This document shows positions 6,219 to 7,558 of a stretch of 7,558 nucleotides of DNA, piece by piece. Location of the stretch: contig CAAGJN010000072.1 of NCBI GenBank assembly GCA_900770255.1, positions 1 to 7,558 of the forward strand, read 5' to 3'. Positions within the stretch are counted from its first letter, which is position 1. The number at the start of each line of letters is the position of its first letter. This DNA is from Clostridia bacterium. GTDB taxonomy: Bacteria > Bacillota > Clostridia > Oscillospirales > Acutalibacteraceae. Both the position numbers and the translations under genes were made by a program. The notes below the pieces were generated by a model, which did not search any database, was not told the DNA's origin, and worked only from the letters and a program-made list of their open reading frames with translations.

Positions 6219-6252
6219 TTCTAATCTTCTTTTAATTTTCGGGCATTATGAT
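6219..6252 (+). promoter_or_regulatory. Promoter and degenerate CTTTAATCT-type direct repeat of the PepSY gene
   Basis: TTCTAATCT (6219-6227) and TTTTAATTT (6230-6238) are 11 bp apart, and each matches the CTTTAATCT motif of the regulator promoter at 7 of 9 positions. A TATGAT -10 candidate (6247-6252) follows without a good -35, as expected for an activator-dependent promoter where half-sites replace it. The spacing to the -10 differs from that at the regulator promoter, which weakens the match. Confidence 0.4.
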
Positions 6253-6298
6253 ATGGGCGTACTAAGGGACACGATCCCGATAAGAAAGGACAGATATT

Positions 6299-7360
6299 AT
6301 GCAAATCATCAGCCTCTTTAAACTCATCGGAATCGCGGGAATGTCGCTCATCATGTCGATCTACTCCGCTTTCGCTCCTGCAAAAGACACTCCGGATCCG
6401 AATGCCGGCAGTACCTCTCAGAGCCAGTCCCAGCAGGAGAAGCAGATAAGCCTCGACGCAGCGATAGACATCGCATTAGCAGACGCAGGCGTTGCAAGAA
6501 GCGACGCGAGGTTTACCGAGACTAAGCTCGACAGCGACGAGCTCATCCCTCACTACGACATTGAGTTCATCGCAAACTCCAGGGAGTACGACTACGAGAT
6601 AGCGGTTTCCGACGGCAGAATCCTGAAAAAGGATGTTGAAAAAGCCGGCGCTTCCGCAACTACACCGGAATCCAACCCCGCCGCATCCGGCTATATCAGT
6701 GTCGATGAGGCAAAGGCTATAGCTCTCAAGAAGGTTTCTCTCGAAGCCTCCCAGGTCACCTTCAAGAAAGCTGAGCTCGACACCGACGACCGCATCGCTC
6801 ACTACGACATCGAGTTCGTCTCCGGAAACTATGAGTATGAATTCGAGATCAACGCCAAGACCGGCGCAATTATCGAATTTGACAAGGAGCTCGAAATCAG
6901 CAAGCCCGTTGACACCTCAAAATTCATCACCGTTGACGAGGCAAAGACCATCGCTCTCAAGAAGGCTTCTCTTGATGCTTCTCAGGTCACCTTCACGAAG
7001 GCTGAGCTCGACACCGACGGCCGCATCGCTCACTACGACATCGAGTTCGTCTCCGGAAACTATGAGTATGAGTTCGAGATCAACGCCAAGACCGGCACAG
7101 TCATCAAGTTTGAAAAGGAGCGCGCGGATAACGTTCCTGCCGACACCTCGAAGTATATCTCCGCAGACGCAGCTAAGAACGCTGCCCTCGCGCACGCGGG
7201 TCTTACCGCCGCACAGGTAACGGAGCTTGAGGCGGAGCTTGACACCGACAGCCTCACCGCCCACTATGACGTAGACTTCAAGTACGGCGGCTTCGAGTAT
7301 GAGTATAAGATCAACGCAACGAGCGGCAAGATCATCTCCGCCGAAAAAGAGAGAGACTAA
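6299..7360 (+). CDS. Secreted or membrane-anchored protein with four tandem PepSY domains
   Basis: PepSY domains are small extracytoplasmic modules found in M4 peptidase propeptides, YpeB and stand-alone proteins; they are thought to modulate proteins at the cell surface. This 353-residue protein has an N-terminal hydrophobic segment (about 4-26) that may be a signal peptide (possible cleavage after Ala28; no lipobox Cys) or an anchor, then a Ser/Gln-rich linker (37-49). Four repeats start at residues 50, 133, 210 and 287, with spacings of 83, 77 and 77. Each runs IS-x-DEAK-x-IAL, then a strand with ELD-x-D, HYDIEF, YEYEFEINA and TG-x-II. The protein is rich in Asp, Glu and Lys and has no catalytic motif or cell-wall sorting signal. 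AAAGGA lies 8 nt before the ATG. Its position after a kinase with a PepSY-like sensor suggests a shared circuit. Function is inferred, not shown. Confidence 0.9.
   Translation: MQIISLFKLIGIAGMSLIMSIYSAFAPAKDTPDPNAGSTSQSQSQQEKQISLDAAIDIALADAGVARSDARFTETKLDSDELIPHYDIEFIANSREYDYEIAVSDGRILKKDVEKAGASATTPESNPAASGYISVDEAKAIALKKVSLEASQVTFKKAELDTDDRIAHYDIEFVSGNYEYEFEINAKTGAIIEFDKELEISKPVDTSKFITVDEAKTIALKKASLDASQVTFTKAELDTDGRIAHYDIEFVSGNYEYEFEINAKTGTVIKFEKERADNVPADTSKYISADAAKNAALAHAGLTAAQVTELEAELDTDSLTAHYDVDFKYGGFEYEYKINATSGKIISAEKERD
6446..7357 (+). repeat. Four tandem PepSY-coding repeats; units 2 and 3 nearly identical
   Basis: Units start at 6446, 6695, 6926 and 7157. Units 2 and 3 are each 231 bp. 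Within them 6770-6865 matches 7001-7096 with only two mismatches, including an unbroken identical run of 51 bp (6790-6840 and 7021-7071). Units 1 and 4 are clearly older copies. Confidence 0.9.
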
Positions 7361-7377
7361 AATCAAAACAGACCAAA

Positions 7378-7414
7378 GAAGCCGCCCGCTGAGAATTTCT
7401 CAGCGGGCGGCTTC
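7378..7414. terminator. Strong 17-bp hairpin after the PepSY gene, best terminator on the minus strand
   Basis: A perfect 17-bp stem (7378-7394 with 7398-7414) has an ATT loop. On the minus strand it is followed by TTTGGTCTGTTTTG, a fair T-rich tail; on the plus strand it is followed by AAACTG, so plus-strand termination would be weaker. It probably separates the PepSY gene from a minus-strand gene beyond the right edge. Confidence 0.65.
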
Positions 7415-7437
7415 AAACTGCCGAAAACGCCCTTAAC

Positions 7438-7542
7438 CGGCAAAGCGCAAATGTTTTTCAAGTGTTCCTCTGTATTTGCCGAAGTTTTGCGTATCAGGTT
7501 AAAGCAGATATGCGCTTAAAGTCTCTGATACGCTGTGTTTTT
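7438..7542. other. Structured noncoding tail with a terminator-like hairpin
   Basis: GCGTATCAG (7489-7497) pairs with CTGATACGC (7525-7533), with a smaller inner AAGC/GCTT stem, and T5 follows four bases later (7538-7542), so it may terminate plus-strand transcripts that pass the first hairpin. Upstream, CGGCAAA (7438-7444) pairs with TTTGCCG (7475-7481), and CGCAAA (7446-7451) can pair with TTTGCG (7486-7491), which crosses the former and competes with the terminator-like stem. No gene is evident here. Confidence 0.4.
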
Positions 7543-7558
7543 CCCTCCTGTGCAAGGC

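Noticed and set aside
6831..7366. Other open frames inside the PepSY repeats (plus strand 6831-7220, minus strand 6917-7366)
   Set aside because: They are repeat-driven shadows: Ser/Pro/Arg-rich on one strand and Val/Leu-rich on the other, without ribosome sites.
7366..7464. A small minus-strand frame (about 32 codons from a TTG) reading through the 17-bp hairpin
   Set aside because: The peptide's end, with KPPAEKFSAGGF, is just the translation of the terminator stem, a common artefact; the ribosome site is badly spaced.

Overview
The window looks like a chromosomal segment of a Gram-positive, anaerobic Bacillota bacterium, probably a Clostridia/Oscillospirales-type gut lineage. This is inferred from strong AGGAGG-type ribosome sites, sigma-A promoters with 17-bp spacers, a MecA-family adaptor, Rnf-type membrane subunits and an intermediate base composition. 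All genes are compact and chromosomal in style. I see no tRNA, rRNA, CRISPR array, insertion sequence or phage gene.

Left part (1-2144). A minus-strand operon begins with a divergent RnfD-like subunit (421-1425) and runs through an ATGA overlap into an RnfE/NqrD-type subunit that leaves the window (424-1). Both have substitutions at positions that normally hold cofactors. Diverging from it is a GTG-started MecA-family adaptor (1549-2106).

Middle part (2145-3602). Ribulose-phosphate 3-epimerase (minus, 2145-2807) and a small HAD phosphatase (plus, 2971-3534) are divergently transcribed from a 163-bp spacer with two clear promoters. The HAD gene ends in an intrinsic terminator.

Right part (3603-7558). 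This is the most interesting region: a two-component system and a secreted or membrane-anchored protein of four PepSY domains. The response regulator is in frame from end to end except for one TAG at codon 61, where relatives would most simply have GAG, so it is a fresh nonsense mutant, a sequence error or an amber readthrough case. The histidine kinase overlaps it by 23 nt and is intact. Its extracytoplasmic sensor contains what looks like one PepSY repeat unit in shifted phase (second half first, then first half), closely resembling the repeats of the downstream protein. An 11-bp-period direct repeat (CTTTAATCT-type) lies at the regulator promoter and a degenerate copy lies upstream of the PepSY gene. 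I infer one regulatory circuit in which the kinase and its likely target gene share a domain.

The spacers at 6033-6298 and 7361-7558 hold no convincing gene, but they contain several hairpins and an unusual A6T6-C-A6T5 tract.
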